DNA from: Mesaphorura yosii
Lineage: Eukaryota > Arthropoda > Collembola > Poduromorpha > Tullbergiidae
DNA: 64,000 nt
Assembly (NCBI GenBank): GCA_009869945.1
Contig: WIXG01000326.1
Coordinates: forward strand, 24,317 to 88,316
Direction: 5' to 3'
Made by a program: the position numbers and the translations under genes
The notes under the pieces: model-generated
The model's input: only the letters and a program-made list of their open reading frames with translations
Told to the model about the DNA's origin: nothing
Databases searched by the model: none
In this document: positions 48,963-62,308 of the stretch, piece after piece
Layout of the letters: every line of letters begins with the position of its first letter
Numbering within the stretch: the stretch's first letter is position 1

Positions 48963-51900
48963 ATGATGATGTTCAGCAAGTGGAAAAACAAGACCGAGCA
49001 GGCCACTGAATCTTCTGTGTTTCGTTTAGAGAAGGACGGCGACTCGGACCACCGGAGCTACCGGACGCACCTCATTTTTGCGGGGAAGCGGGACCCGGAC
49101 CAGGGTGGACAGAGCGCCGTCTCGCAGAGCGGGCTGCACTACTACGGCAACCATTCCACGACCCTCTCCTTCGCCTCGCATTCCAACCACCCCTTCGCCC
49201 AGCAGCAGCAGCAGCAACACTTCCGTCCACCCGCCAGTAGCGCCGGTGGCGGCCACGCCGCCCACGCCCACGTCCTCCAGCAGCACCACCCCGCCATGGC
49301 CATGGCCACGTCCGACCTCGCACGCAGAAAAGTCAACCGCTCATTTACCATGGATGAAGACTCCTATCGATCAGCAAACAAGCAGGCAAGTGATTAGAAA
49401 CTCAGACTCTCGTGACAAATTTTCATTCCAAACCTCCCGTTATTTCCCGTTATACCATCACAGTCACATTCCGCATTTAATATTCAATTTGGCACGAGAT
49501 GAGATATCCTCACTGTCACTCTGTTATTGGTTTCCGATTATTTCCATTTTAATCTAATTTAATCAACTCCGCATCCTCATCTTCATTTTCCAATTTACGG
49601 GTTTCCACCGTGTTTCCACCGCGTCGTACGCCGCCGAGCCAAGATGAATAAGGAGAAGGAGCGAATGATGCCAAGCCATTGAGATAATGCAATTGTGGAC
49701 TGCGAAAACCGCCAGCGCTTTCCACGTGGTATATATTCGCAAATCGCTCTTCATCATCGTCTCTCGCGAGATTCGCGAGATGGGAACGAGGACGGAACGG
49801 GAAATTCGGTTTCCATAATGCACTTTCTTTCAATTCAAAGTCGGGAAATCTGCGAAATGGAAATTCATATAAATCGGTTTTCGATGTCAATTTCTCTTTC
49901 GTCGCTCCCGTGCGACGACGCGGATGACGAGAGTAGTGACGAAATGAATCGACGCATCACAACTTCATCAGTCGCCAATCATCATTCGCGAAATTGAAAG
50001 ATTCTGTGTCGCATTTTCGCGTTCGCATATAAAAATCAGCTGCCAACTTATGCCAAAGTGGATTCTCAGCAGCTTATGCCAGCCGGCCATTGTTCTCTTT
50101 TCATTTTGCCCGTGCATTTATGGCCCGTCACTTTTCATCCGCGCTTTGTGCTCCTGCGTTTTGCTCTGCGCCCAGCCATTAATTTTGCTTTGTGTGGAGA
50201 CAAAGTATCATCATCGTCTTGGCCTCGGCCTCAGCCGCGTCATGTCGTGCTGTGTGGCTGCGAGAAACCTCTCAGAGTTTTACAGGAGCACGAAACACGG
50301 CAGACGAGTTTGGAGGAGAAAATGAGGATGTCATGACGTGTGAACACAATAATTTACGATCGGGAATGAATCAGCACTCGGAAGAAGCTGGCTGGCTGAC
50401 TCGCATGACCGCGTGTTTTCCGCTGTGCTGCGGAGAAGATGCTGCAAAGTCGTAAACGCCTTTACGAGCACGAGGCGCTGACAACGAGTTAATTTTACAA
50501 CTAAAAAGTTTTCCTTTCACACGCATCGTAAACAAGGCCGAGGCAGGCGGGTCGAGATTGAAATTTCTCTTCGTTTCTTGCTTCGTTTCACGCCGCAGAG
50601 ATAGGCAGCGAGTGACCAAATCGGATTTCGGTTACGGGCTGTAATGCAATTTAAATCGACATTAAAATGTAAACGACGACGGGAGTCGTGATACCGTGAA
50701 TCCATTCACTTAGACGAGTCACTCTAGTGATGCCCTTCGGGAAATCTCGCGTCTCGCGCCGACCCACGCAATTCAAAGCATCAAGTCTTTGGCGTGTTCG
50801 TTCCCAGCTCGGATTACACGCTTACAGTTGACTGAAGAGAGATCAATCAAAGTTATCTTGTCTCCGTCGACGCACTGTTCAATGCTTCCGCATACGAGCG
50901 AAGCAGAGAATCATTGCTGCATTGCATTACTGAACAAAGAGAAAGCTGAGAAAGTCAGTCGTGCCGTGGAGCAAAAATGCGACATTTCTTCACAATTCTT
51001 CACGGACACGACATCAGAAGCGAGTTCCTGGAAGGAAAAAGACAGCAAGAATTGATTTTAGAGCAATAATCGAATTTTGACTCAGAATTCCTTGAACTTC
51101 AGTCTTTGATCGGTGGCGGCCGCAAAAATTGGGCCGCGGATCGCGCGTCACGTCTTGTGTGGGAGTTGTCAGCAATTATGCCAAACAAATTGTGCGCAGT
51201 CAGTCAGCTGTTACGTCAGCTTCCGCGTTACGCGCTTCCGCTGGTTCGAGTAACGCTCCTCATTTGTTGTTTTACTGGATTGCTGTGTGACTGGGATGAA
51301 TTGGCGGCCGTGGTCTTCAATCTTTGTCTGCCTGACGCTGCCCAGCATCGAATGAATATTTTGTAGCCTAACCACTTGGAAACTCAGTACAGTAAACTGC
51401 CTCGGGTCGAAGGAGAAACAGAAAATTGCACGAGTCGGGCGATGCAACAATTTTTCCGCTCTGCGTGCCGTCTTCGAGTTTTTGCAAATGGATTCTCGTT
51501 TCACGGCCGGACAGCAACGAAGCGGAGCAAAGCAGGAGAAGATGAATAGGAATTTTAAGCCGTCCCTTTCAAGAAGGAAAAATTGAGGCTCATTCTTTCC
51601 AGACGCAGACACGACATTTCAATTATAAAGTGCATTGCGAGCAGCAGCAGCAATGCAGTAGAAGCGGCAATCTTCGTGGGTGGGAATTCTAATTGCGAAC
51701 GTCTTGTGCTCAGCGCTCCTCACGGAAAGAAAAATGTGGTGAATTAGCGAATTTGATTTCGAGCCTGTGAGCGTACGAGTTTTTTGATTTTATGTTTTGT
51801 GCTTTTGCTTGCTTATCAATTCTTCGCCGTCGAGACTGACAGGAGAAATGAAGTGAGCAATATTTCATTCACGGAATCGGATTATTTTTTACTTGCAACC

Positions 51901-54900
51901 AGAGTTTTGAATTTTCTCCTGAGCCCTTAAGGTTCATTAGTTTTCTTGAGTTTTGTAGCGCAGGCATAATGAACTTGGTCGCGAGGAGCCAAATCGTGAG
52001 CGACGTTTGGATTTTTGGAGGCTGCTAAAATATTAAACAGTCTTTGTCAGACCTTAAACAATGGAAGCGAACGCATCTCGTTAGTGGGATGAACCAGAAT
52101 GAAACCAAACTTTGAATGAGATAAGAAAAATAAATCTCTGTTTTTACAATGATTTTATTCGTGCCGTACATGAAAGCATTATCATTCGACCAGCCAGCGG
52201 CAGCGGCAGTACAAACAAGTTGAATTCTTGGCAGGCAGAGCCTGCGAATTGCGAATTCTCTGCCTGCCCAAATTAAGAACCTCAGAGCACAAATTCAGAG
52301 ATTTTCAGACCGACGGCAGGCTGGCAGGCAGGCACGCGAATTTGCGAATTGCGAATTTGCGGGTTGAACGTCTGAATATTTAAAAGATGAGGATTTTGCC
52401 CTGCCTTTCTTGCAAGGAAGAATTGGAATTTTGTCTTGTTTTCTCAAGAAAGCATTGCAGCGTCGCAGCAGGCATTTTTCTTTTCACTTGCTCATTACCC
52501 AACTTTAAGATTTGTGAGGAAACTTTAGAATTATTCGCCTCGTGTTTTATTTCGGGCAAAAGTCGGTCGGGTCGGTCAAATACGTGACTGCCGACCGAGC
52601 AGGAAGGGTTGTTAATTTGCGGAGTGCGCTGCTACAGGAAAGTAACCAAGCAGGCCATCGCTATAAAACTAGGTTACATTACTCGAAATTTGAATGACAT
52701 GCGTACCGCGTGCGTCAGGCAGACAGTCGACAGTCGAAAGGCAACTCGACTTTAAAGCGATGATTATTGCACTGCACGAACTCGGCATAACAATAAACTC
52801 GGGGCAGAGTCGCGATAAGTACTGCAAAATGCGAAGCGAAAGGAAATGTTCAGCATCGTTAAGCACTTCAATCTCTTAAAGTACAATCAGGAAGAAAGAA
52901 CGCATTAGCGAACGAATCGCGACTCTCGAAAGCAAATTATTCATTTTTGTAGACAATGCGAGCCAGCAAAGGCAAAGGGGAGGGCAAGCAAAATGCAAAA
53001 GCTGCTGATTTGGGTAGGCTTGGCGGCTGGCGTTGGCGCACAAGTTTTGTGAAAGCTGCTTTCAACATATGTTTGGAGTTGTTCATGGTTAATGCGGAAT
53101 AAAGCGACACAATTTGCTCTGGTAAAGTAAATATTTAAAACCGCAAGGGTGACACTTCCAGACATAAAATTTCACATTTCTACAAATGCGAGCCAACAAA
53201 AGAGAGAATTGAATTTTTGAGAAAGACATCAAATTCGCCTTCTTTTGGCTCATTTTTTTTCATTTTTTTTACTGGAAAAGTTGTTCTTCCTTCGGCTCGG
53301 GCCTCTTGTTGGCCATTCTCCAAGTTCATTATTGAAGTATTGCGTAGTTGCTCGTTTCTATCATGCGGCCGCATTTAAATTCGAGATACGCGTGGATTGG
53401 AATCGCAAAGGACAACGCACGCATTCACATTGACGATGGCATCGGCGGACGACGCGAGCTCCGGTCGCGTCGCATTTCAGTCGGTTTAATGCGTCTGAGT
53501 TAATTCATTCTGTCTCTGCAAACATGCTCGCATGTCCACACTCGTTATCCGCCGCGACTGAACAGCACGAGCAGCAGGCCGGGCACGGGAACACATGTCT
53601 TATTAAGTCATTGTTGACAGACAGACAAGAAAGAAAGTAATTTGCTCAGCACGCGTTCTCGTAGAGCGGAGTCGGAGTGTCTCTGGAGTCCCATGAACAG
53701 CCGGCCCGGACAAATGGACTTGGTAATGGAACATGAAATTAACTAATCCAAAACCAACCGACTTCTGTCTATCGTGCCAGTGCACGCAGAGTTCTCAGAA
53801 CGCAGAATCTTGCCCGAATTTTCAGCCAAGCTCCGCCATACGTCGTAGCCGTAAGCAATTTAATTTACATGGCCTGCCTGACTGTGACTATTTCGTTAAG
53901 GAAAATTGAATCAGAAATCAGTATCCGAAGCGTAATTTGTAAATGGAATGGCCGAATCCACCGAATTCAGGAAAAACATCGAGCAGAGCTCGTTAGCATC
54001 AACATTTGGCTCGAGTCTTTTCATTTTCTACTTTTATTGTGGCCGGTCTGAACTTTCAACTCGGCGAATTGCAAACATTCTGATTTCCAATGTAATTTGC
54101 AAGGTAGAACTTCAGAAAAAAAAATACCCAAATTTGTAGCGCGGTTATTCTTTTCTTGTTGCCTGCCTACCTCCTGTGTTGGTACACAGACACAAAGAGC
54201 TCATCAAATCAGAGCACGTGGCCACGGCGGCCTGGCCTGGCATAAAAGAATGGAGATCAGCATTCATGGTTAATGTGCTGTGCAGATGATAAGAGAAGAG
54301 GAAAGAGTGAAAAAATGAAGCGAGGACGCGAGTGAAAGTGTGAATGAATGAAAGGAGAAAGAAACACATGCTTCCAATAAATTCGCCATTCACGTTCAGC
54401 ACAAGTTTTCTAGGAACATGGGCAAGAGTAAATTGCTCACAGTTGGAAATTTTATTTCTGTTTCCATTCCATGCAGATTTATATCTCTGTTAAGCCCAGC
54501 GCGCGTCGCTCCTTCTCCACCGCCGCTTTCTCGTACGTACTGCTTTCGCTCATCTCGCTGTGCTGCTTGCTGCCTCTTCGCACGGGTATCGATTACAAAA
54601 GAAGCGAGAACGAGAAACCTTTCTCTTCTTTTCCTGCTGCCTGCCGTGCTGAGCTGGGCTCCTTTCTTACCTTGACATCTTTGCTCGGCCTGCTTTCTTT
54701 CTCACCGCAGCCTGCCATTTCCTGCTTCTTTCCACCGAGATTTCTTCATATTTTGCCATTCTTTGTTGCCCAACAATTTCGCGCACTTTTCCGGGAGGAC
54801 GGGCGAATATTTCTCACGTTTCGTCTTCATGTCGTCGTCGTCGTAAAATTTGACAAGACAACCACAGTAAACAGCAGCAGACTCGCTTATGACAACACTC

Positions 54901-57900
54901 ACAGTGCCAGTAAAGCGACACGGCGACAGGAAGCACGGATAAACGATTTCCCCAATCCGAATTTTCTCTCAACGCGAAACCGAAGCCGTGGCGTGACGCT
55001 TTCGATCCTTTTCCCTTTGCTCACGCCTGCGTCTGCGTTTGGCGTTTGACAAAAACAAAGATTTATGACACGTGCTTCATTTCTCATGCGGGTCGCGGCG
55101 GAATTTGCTGACTGCCTGCCCGTCTAAACTCTCTCGCTTCTGAGCCGCCTTCGGCTTTGCCCACGAATCAGTGGCCTATCACGATTTCTTGATTTCTTGA
55201 TTAGCCAGTGCAAGCATCTCTCAATCGGAGCGTAGAGCGGAGCAATAAAGCTGGCGGGCAAAGTGAGTGACAATGAAAGCTGACGCTCCTCAAAAGAAAG
55301 GAGTCACTCGTCGTTGTCACCTTTACGAAATGTCTCTTTCACTGCCAGCTGAGAAGAAGCCCCATAAATGCCAGCCCTAAACTTATATTCCCGCGTACTC
55401 GCTCACGCTCACGCTTGGCCGTATTAAATTTTCCACTGTATCGAATTTCGTCTTGGCTGAGATGACATTTCGACACTTGATGCAGTGAACACGACGGGCA
55501 CGAGTTCATCCTGGCTGGCTGGCTGTCAAAATCAAATGTGAAAACGCATAAAACGCAGCGAGCGATCGAGTCCATCAACAGACTAAGACGTCTTGAATGC
55601 GAACACGAATTTTCATGGCATCGAACCTCGAGTGAGTAACTCGGTCCCCAAATTTCGCTGCCAGCAAAGGAAACATAAAAATATGATGAAAGGCAAAGAG
55701 AAGCTCTCCGGTTTCGTTTCGACTTCGAGGAAGTGACAATTCATCTTTCGTTCCGAAATTCCGAACGAACTCAAGAATTAAGCTGTAAGCTTCCATTTTA
55801 TGGGCCACATTTTCCTGTTGCATGAGAAAAGGCGAGGCTCGAACAAATTGAGACTATGCTGGTTTCGGAACTGCGCATTTCTGAATTCCTGCAGCACTTG
55901 GTCGTCATTTCACGTGTTTCATGTGCACGATCTCATCTTCCTATCTTAATTTCGTTCCTTGAAATGTGGGCATAATTCATATTCATAATTCGTGGCTCTT
56001 ACGTTCTCTTTGCCTTTGGTTGCAGGTTAGTTTCGGGGCGAGCGGCGGCGGTGGACCGTGGACGTTCAGCAGCTACGGCGAGAGTGGCGGTGATGGCGGG
56101 GCGCACAGCCTGCAGCCGAGTCCGACATCGTTCTACGGAGCCGGGACTGAGGATAACGGGAGTGGGAAGCCCGGAATGCTGGAGGTCGTTGCTGGACTCT
56201 CACGAGATTGCTTCATCATTCCGCTGGCCTGCGTCGACAGATTTCTCCCGGCTGGTCTCACGGTACGTCGACTTCCTTCGTCTTTCTTATCTCGTGTCCA
56301 CGTCCTCAGCAGGCAGCCAGACACAGCCCGGGCATTACGCCCCATTAACTGCTGCATTTGTATTCATGTCCAATTTCCGCTCATCCGGACGGCGGCAAAC
56401 ACGGGGGACCACTCGACTCCTGCCTGCTCGCACGTACCGCTCGGATAACCATCAACATTCGCCAGTCGCTCGTTTTGTTATTGCACGGCTCGCTGGGGCC
56501 ATCCAAAGCGCGCCCGCCTGGCCTGTGCCGTGTCTTGGCAGCACGCAGGAATGTTTTATCTAAATTATACATTATTATTACACTTGCCGTCTCAATTCAT
56601 TCAAAGATTCCATGAAATATTGAGCTTTAATGCAAACTTCTGCCTGCCCGCAGAGAGAAACTGCAGGACGGACCCATTTGAGGCTCGAATTCTGTACGCA
56701 ACACCGCGCCGCAGAATTTGGAAGGTTTAGAATTCAGCAAACAGTGCGAAATGGAAGCAGATCGCATTAGCATTTCGCATTTTGCTCGCGGTGACGCGTG
56801 AGAAAATTCGCAAGCAAAGTAGAAGCCTCAGCCTCGTTTCATGACAAAGTAATGATAAAAACTGTTGTACAGGATTTTTATGTTGCGATAATAACACAAT
56901 AAAAGACATGCTTTCTCGGCGCATTGCTTCCAAAATATTTCCATTGTTATGGCGTAACCGCCTGCGATCAGCACGCCACGTGCCTGCTTTCCACTTTCAA
57001 AATTTCAAATGCCAGCTTGCGTGCCTCTTCTGATGGAGAAATTCCTTCGGGGAAACGTCTCGGATGTAAATCTTTTCGAGCTGAGCATACAGCTTACGAA
57101 TTTATTGATTGTTTACTCGAGGAAGATTGCTACTTGAGAAATGAGGAAAATTCTATTGAAGCGGAATTTCACATTTGTAACTCGAGCTATTTCGGCGTCT
57201 GCTGCGGCTTAAGTCTTCTTCTTATCTCCGTCTTCACTAATGCGAAAGCAGATTTCTTGAGAATTTATTGATTCCGGATTTAAATTTTATCCGAGATTAG
57301 TTTCGCATACTTTACAAGGCCTCTTGCATAAATATCTCGCGTGTCTCAGCTGAGCAGAAGTTGGCGTTCAGAATTCGAGGCTCCTCTGCAAGCGCACGTG
57401 GAAATGCCAATTGTGTCTGTGTCTTAATCTCGGCTGCTTAATGAGGTCCTCATGAGCATTCCAACTTTGTGCCTGCAGTTTCGAGTGGCCGGTGGCCCCA
57501 CTTCGCTTTCGCTATTCGCTTTATGCACAAAAGGTACGTGCTTTCAGACGCATTTTCATATTGAGAAGTGTCTCTCTGCCGCGACACCGCGACACAGAAC
57601 TCAAACGCGTTTTAGATCCCCGAATCGAGTTGACACGTGGATCTGAAGCTCTGATCCCATCAGGACAGAATAACAATGAAAGGCGACAGGCCCAAGATTG
57701 AGTTACATTCAATCAGGATTGATTTTAACAGCGAGTGTGTGGTTGCGGCGTGGAGTGGCTCATCTCGGCTTGCTGCCTTCCTCGGGGACCTCGGTCGTGT
57801 TTGCATAAATAATTCATTTGATGGTGTCACGTTACACGACCGACCGTTGCTACGCCGCTGCTACACCACGCCACGGATTCGCTCCTTGCAAATCTCGCGA

Positions 57901-58232
57901 ATCCGTTCACGTTTTCGTGTCTCACTTGGTGGTGTTTCTTTTTCCGTTGCAGCTTCCAGAGCCGAAGACGAAACTCAACAATAATCTGTCGATTACGCCA
58001 AGCAACACAAGCATGGGAACACCGTTAAATATTTTAGAAGTCGCCGACCCGCAGCTCGAGCTCGTCGTGCACTTGATGACCCCGCTGCTGCCTCTCAGCC
58101 AGCCGCCCGTCGAGTCGCCAGTTATCCAGCCCGAAAGAGTTCAGAGGTCGCTCGCCATGCAGCTCCTCCAACGAGCGGCCCACGACAAGCAGGCCTCCCA
58201 CGGAATTCTCCTCTCGTCCATGGAGACAAGCT
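48963..58232 (+). CDS. Unrecognised long-intron gene, 5' part (three exons, continues)
   Basis: Three phase-compatible exons are visible: 48963-49385, 56026-56262 and 57953-58232, giving 313 residues so far; the last ends in phase 1 at a GTAAGT donor. The protein starts MMMFSKWKNKTEQ and has a polyglutamine run (coded at about 49199-49216) and a His/Ala/Pro-rich segment. A conserved-looking RRKVNRSFTMDEDSYRSANK follows, which resembles a phosphorylatable RxxSFT site. Next come a Gly/Ser-rich tract and MLEVVAGLSRDCFIIPLACV. Exon 3 reads LNILEVADPQLELVVHLMTP and SLAMQLLQRAAHDKQASHG, probably helical. I do not recognise the family. The long introns (6.6 and 1.7 kb) contrast with the rest of the window and suggest a neuronal or developmental gene. 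Start 48963 is the first of three tandem ATGs; an earlier in-frame ATG at 48915 is possible. Confidence 0.55.
49199..49216 (+). repeat. CAG trinucleotide run (polyGln in coding exon)
   Basis: Six to seven CAG/CAA codons in the first exon of the unrecognised gene, encoding a short glutamine run. It may vary in length between individuals. Confidence 0.75.
49386..56025 (+). other. 6.6-kb first intron with a GC-AG boundary
   Basis: The flanking frames join only if the donor is CAG/GCAAGT (GC at 49386-49387) and the acceptor is tggttgcag, ending 56025. The nearest GT (49390) gives a phase that runs into a stop. The intron holds no gene I can support. It has the same simple-sequence words as the upstream 14 kb. 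Confidence 0.5.
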
Positions 58233-60592
58233 GTAAGTGCTCACAACCACTTCACTCAAATCTGTACTCTGCGATTGCTTGTTTCAGTTCGTCCAATTTC
58301 TACCGGGTCGTTTGAGTTTCTATGACAAGTTTGACGAAGAGAAGGCTTTTGCCAGGCAAAGTCTGCTCGTCACTTGACTCGGGACTTCTCATGATTGAGG
58401 CGTTCATTTTTATCTTGTCTTGATTTCGTGGTGTTCCAGTTCACGTATCGCCTGCCTTGTTTGAGGCAACGAGAGCGTCTGGTGTCTTTGTCATTGTCAG
58501 TCGCGATCTCTGGAGGCTATTTTCTTTTCATATTGTTCCTAATACGGTCGCCGCGTCTCGCGGTGGCTTGCACGGCAGCCACTCTGCTTTGAGAGTCGGA
58601 ATACTTTAAGAAATTGAACGGAGAAGGACATGTCCATTTTAGGCTTGTTACTCTGAGCGTGTTTGTGTCTCCGCTTCCTGCTTGCTGCACGGTGCTCCAC
58701 GCACGTGCTCGGTTCTGAATGACACCTCCGAGAATCGACTGAAGAATGGCTGACAATTTGTCCTTCGACTTGACTCACTCCGCGCACGCTGTTCGTGATG
58801 AGCCTTGCAAAGAATAGAGCAGAGCAGGCATGAATTGAATTCCTATGGCATGGGTTTTAGAATGGAGTCAGGAATTAGCTGGCCTGGTCTGCGAGTCAAG
58901 TCGAGTCAATGACGAATTGCCTCCTGCCGACCTTTGTTTGGGCGCCCCATTCATCATTCCCGGAAGAAGGACGATAAGTCAACCAATTCGGCGGGTGGGC
59001 GACGGGTCGACCATCGCCAATTCTTCGCACCTCGCGTATCTTGACTTTACAGCCAATTCATGTTTTATGCAAAATTTAACAGAGCAAGTCCAACAAGCCA
59101 ACGTGGCAAGTCGCACGCCTTGCTTCCAAGGCTGGCGACTGGCTTACATTTTTTTGGGCATTAAACACGGCCTTAATGATGTCGGGCCAAGAATATGTGC
59201 AATGAAAAGTCTTTACTGCCTGGTTAAATTGCATACAAATGGTTTAGAGTAATGCAATATGAACGTTAAGATGCTACACGAAGAACGGGCGTTTAAATGC
59301 AGGCAAGACACGAGAAGAGTCTCGTTAATGTCTGACGCGATGTTGATGCGCAATTCAAAGGACAATAATGGCGTCAGTACAAAAGTGCGGAGGAAGTGGG
59401 CTCAAGTGAAAGAAAGAGAAACGGAAGAGCAACGCGAAGAAGAAAGGTTTGATCTTTGCGCTGGCATAAAAGTTTTATTTACTTTCTTCAGAACGCAAAA
59501 CACAAAACGCTGCCTGCTGATTATCTTTTCAGTACGCTGTTTTCAGCAGTGCAATGCAAATAAATTAGCAGTCAACAAACAACGGCTGGAAAAAAACAGA
59601 TCATTTCTTAGTTTTAATGCCGAAATATTTCCTTCATGTGTTGGCTGCTCGTTTTGCAAACTTTGTTTTGCATCCAAACTCGTATCGTAATAAACATAAT
59701 TGTAGCCTTCTTGTCGGGCGCATCCGAATCGAGAGCTGATGCTGTAAACCATTTAAAAAGTTAGTGCTCTGCTGCGTCCCCGGCCGCCAAGGCGAAGGAC
59801 ATAAAAGTAAATCCAAAAATCCTTCTTTTATGCTCAACTTTCTTATCCAACACTTGAGCACTTGAACACTTCTCCATTCCACTTTCATTTTATTGCGTTA
59901 TTTTTGTGCAGCCGCCATAATTCCTATTTTTCCTATTTTCTCCTCCAAAATTCAGACGCCCTTAATCCGACTCCGACTGGGACACGGGATGGGAAATGCT
60001 GTAATTCTCCAGATCAGTACTCTTTTACTTAAGCTGTCTTTTTCTTAGACGGAATTTGCATGATATCGAAGAATGTCAAAGGACATTCGCACGGATTCGA
60101 GCGCCCAGGATTATTTTAGAGCCATCTTGGAATGTTGCCCCAGCTGCCACTGCCTCCCAGAAACTGATCCCGGCTCCAATGTCACAAAATGTCTAGCGAC
60201 AGATTTGACTCGTAAACACCTTCCTAAGAAAGCTTGCAATAAATTAAAGATACCTTTTGCAAAATGAAGTACAGAAGTTCCCAAATTTAAAATTATGTCA
60301 GAAGAATTTTAAATTCTTTAAAATAATCAAGAATCAAAAATGAATGATAAGTGAGAGGCCATCACAAGAATAAATTATTCACCATTTTTTTAATTTACTC
60401 TACCAGTAGCAATACAAAGAATTTGTTTGTTCACAAGGCATAATTTCAGAGCTTACAAATGTTACACTTAGATTTAGTACTTTAATACCGCTGCTTAAGT
60501 TTACAGTTCACAGCCAGTACGCAACCTGAATCAAGTTTAAATTTGGATGAGTGCATGGTAGTTTTAAGTATTTCGTTGAGGGTAGCTGGATT
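58233..60592. other. Stretch between exon 3 of the long gene and the membrane-protein gene
   Basis: About 2.4 kb with no supported exon. The 135-codon plus-strand frame at 58845-59252 has no recognised domain or clear splice context. The stretch is either intron of the long plus-strand gene or its 3' neighbourhood. Confidence 0.45.
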
Positions 60593-61657
60593 TTAGTAGA
60601 CGCCAGGGATATGACTAAGATGTTTCGGGTTCTTAACCACCTGCTCGGCACACAAATAGATGGTGCAACATCCACAGGCCAAAGCAAGCTCCAAAACCTC
60701 ACGACTACAGAAAGAAAGCAAGAAGTTCATTAGTCAACAATTTCAATTTCTTAAACCACTAATTAAGATATCATTGTAGAGGACTCACGTGAAGTAGGTC
60801 GGGACCGAGGCAGCCAATGCGAAGAGTCCCATATTCAAAGCGGTAGCCATTCCAAAAGCATTCTGAGCGTAGTAGGAGATGTAGAAATGGGACAACAACC
60901 CCATGACGGTAGCAATTTGTGACAACTCCATAGCCGGTGCTCCATGCATGAACCTCAAAGCGATGGGGAAGATAATAGCCAGGAGTTGCAACTGCGAGTT
61001 GAAAGAAATTTTAATGATGGAAGGTTAAAGTCAATGTAACATGAAACTTGTGGTAGACTTACGAACGCGTAGGCGGAACCAGAGTAGATGTACCAATCAT
61101 AACAAACGAGCCCAATGTAAGCCAATCCGGTCATCCAACTACAACATAAAACGAAACTATTAAGTCTTTCCCTACAATTACAGTTAACAGAGACCTTAGT
61201 TAATTATGGAGAGGACTTACGCGAAGGAGTAATGACGACGCAAAACCAAGTTTCCAATATGGTTGTAGTCCTCTTTGAGCAAGCCAAGAATCGCTGAAAC
61301 AAAACCACAAGTATATGCCATGTCCAACAGTTAAATCAGTAACTTAGGTATTACTCTAAGACATTACCATACGAAAGAAGTCCACAGAGAATTGCCAAGA
61401 AGCCAAAGAGATACCAAAGTCCATAGCAAGCCAACATGAGTTTGTTTTCCGAAGCCAGTTTGTAAACCTTGTACCCATAATACCCAGCCGTGCTGATACC
61501 AACGATCTACAAGTGCAAGATCAATCAGCCATCACCCTTATTACTTTAAGTTCTTGTATTAAACTTATCTACCCCTATTCTTTATTCTATAAACGCATGA
61601 AGGGGTTAGGCTTACCTCAAGAAGAGCCACAACGGCTTCGCGAATTTGAGAAACCAT
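60593..61657 (-). CDS. Uncharacterised six-helix membrane protein
   Basis: Six exons on the minus strand: 61657-61616, 61506-61368, 61293-61221, 61138-61063, 60991-60789 and 60704-60593 (TAA), exactly 214 residues with phases matching at every junction. Hydrophobic stretches suggest about six transmembrane helices: around ALLEIVGISTAGYYG, LWYLFGFLAILCGLL, AWMTGLAYIGLVCYDW, FLQLLAIIFPIAL, TVMGLLSHFYISYYA and MGLFALAASVP, then a hydrophobic ALACGCCTIYLCAEQ segment near the C-terminus. There is no cleavable signal peptide or long loop. A longer reading of the last exon in another frame (to 60508) was rejected because it breaks the phase. I do not recognise the family. It lies in or next to the long plus-strand gene, so it may be nested in one of that gene's introns. 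Its own TATA/initiator promoter lies about 600 bases upstream. Confidence 0.75.
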
Positions 61658-62212
61658 CTTGAAATGAGAGTTTCAGCTCACCACCACAACGTCCAAATTC
61701 AAAGTGACTGGAACTGGAAAGTCTTGGAGAGAGAAAGAAACGAGGAGTGAAACTAGATGAAAAAGAAGGAGAACGTTACGTTACAACAGGTCAGAGAATG
61801 CGAACGAAAGAGAGAGCAGAGAGAACGAATGCAACGGGAGAGAAGGAGGGGACCACCGCAAATGCAATGGCTTGCACTGCTCTACTCTCTGCCTGTCTTA
61901 CTTGTCCTTCCAAATCTTAATCTGTCTCTGTCTACTTTCACTTTTAATCTTCTACTGGCGACTGACTGTTATCAGTACTTTACTGACTATGAGCCAGAAA
62001 TGGTCCTTCTATCTAATGAAATACCTAAACCCCAATTAAATTAATGAAATCGACCAAAAAGCAAGAAATTCCGTAAATTCCCTTTTCACTCTTACTAATG
62101 CTGCTCCTGCACTGATTTGAACACGGAAAGAATTATTAACTCGATCTTGTTGTATTTCGTACAATTAGTGAGTTAATTGCACTAATTTCACTGATTAACT
62201 AATTAATTTACC

Positions 62213-62308
62213 TCGAAAGAAAGAAGAGCAGAAAAAGTGTACAACCAAACTGAGGAAGTCCGCAGCGCGACTGAGAGAGAAAAGAAGGAGTTGAGCGTGC
62301 TTTTATAC
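62213..62308 (-). promoter_or_regulatory. Core promoter and noncoding first exon of the membrane-protein gene
   Basis: On the minus strand, TATAAAAG (62308-62301) is followed 36 bases later by an arthropod-type initiator TCAGTC (62274-62269). Then comes a pyrimidine-rich leader ending at a donor-like TCGAG/GTAAAT near 62213. A plausible acceptor (gactttccag, near 61721) lies just before the coding exon. The TATA-to-initiator distance is slightly longer than the usual 30 or so. All elements are seen; their linkage is inferred. Confidence 0.5.

Noticed and set aside
58845-59252. 135-codon plus-strand frame as a gene or exon
   Set aside because: No recognisable domain and no acceptor/donor pair that fits the phase of the long gene.
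60508-60702. 64-residue frame as the end of the membrane protein
   Set aside because: Exon 6 must start at 60704 in phase 2 after the exon-5 donor; in that phase the protein ends at TAA 60593-60595, and the other frame is a shadow.
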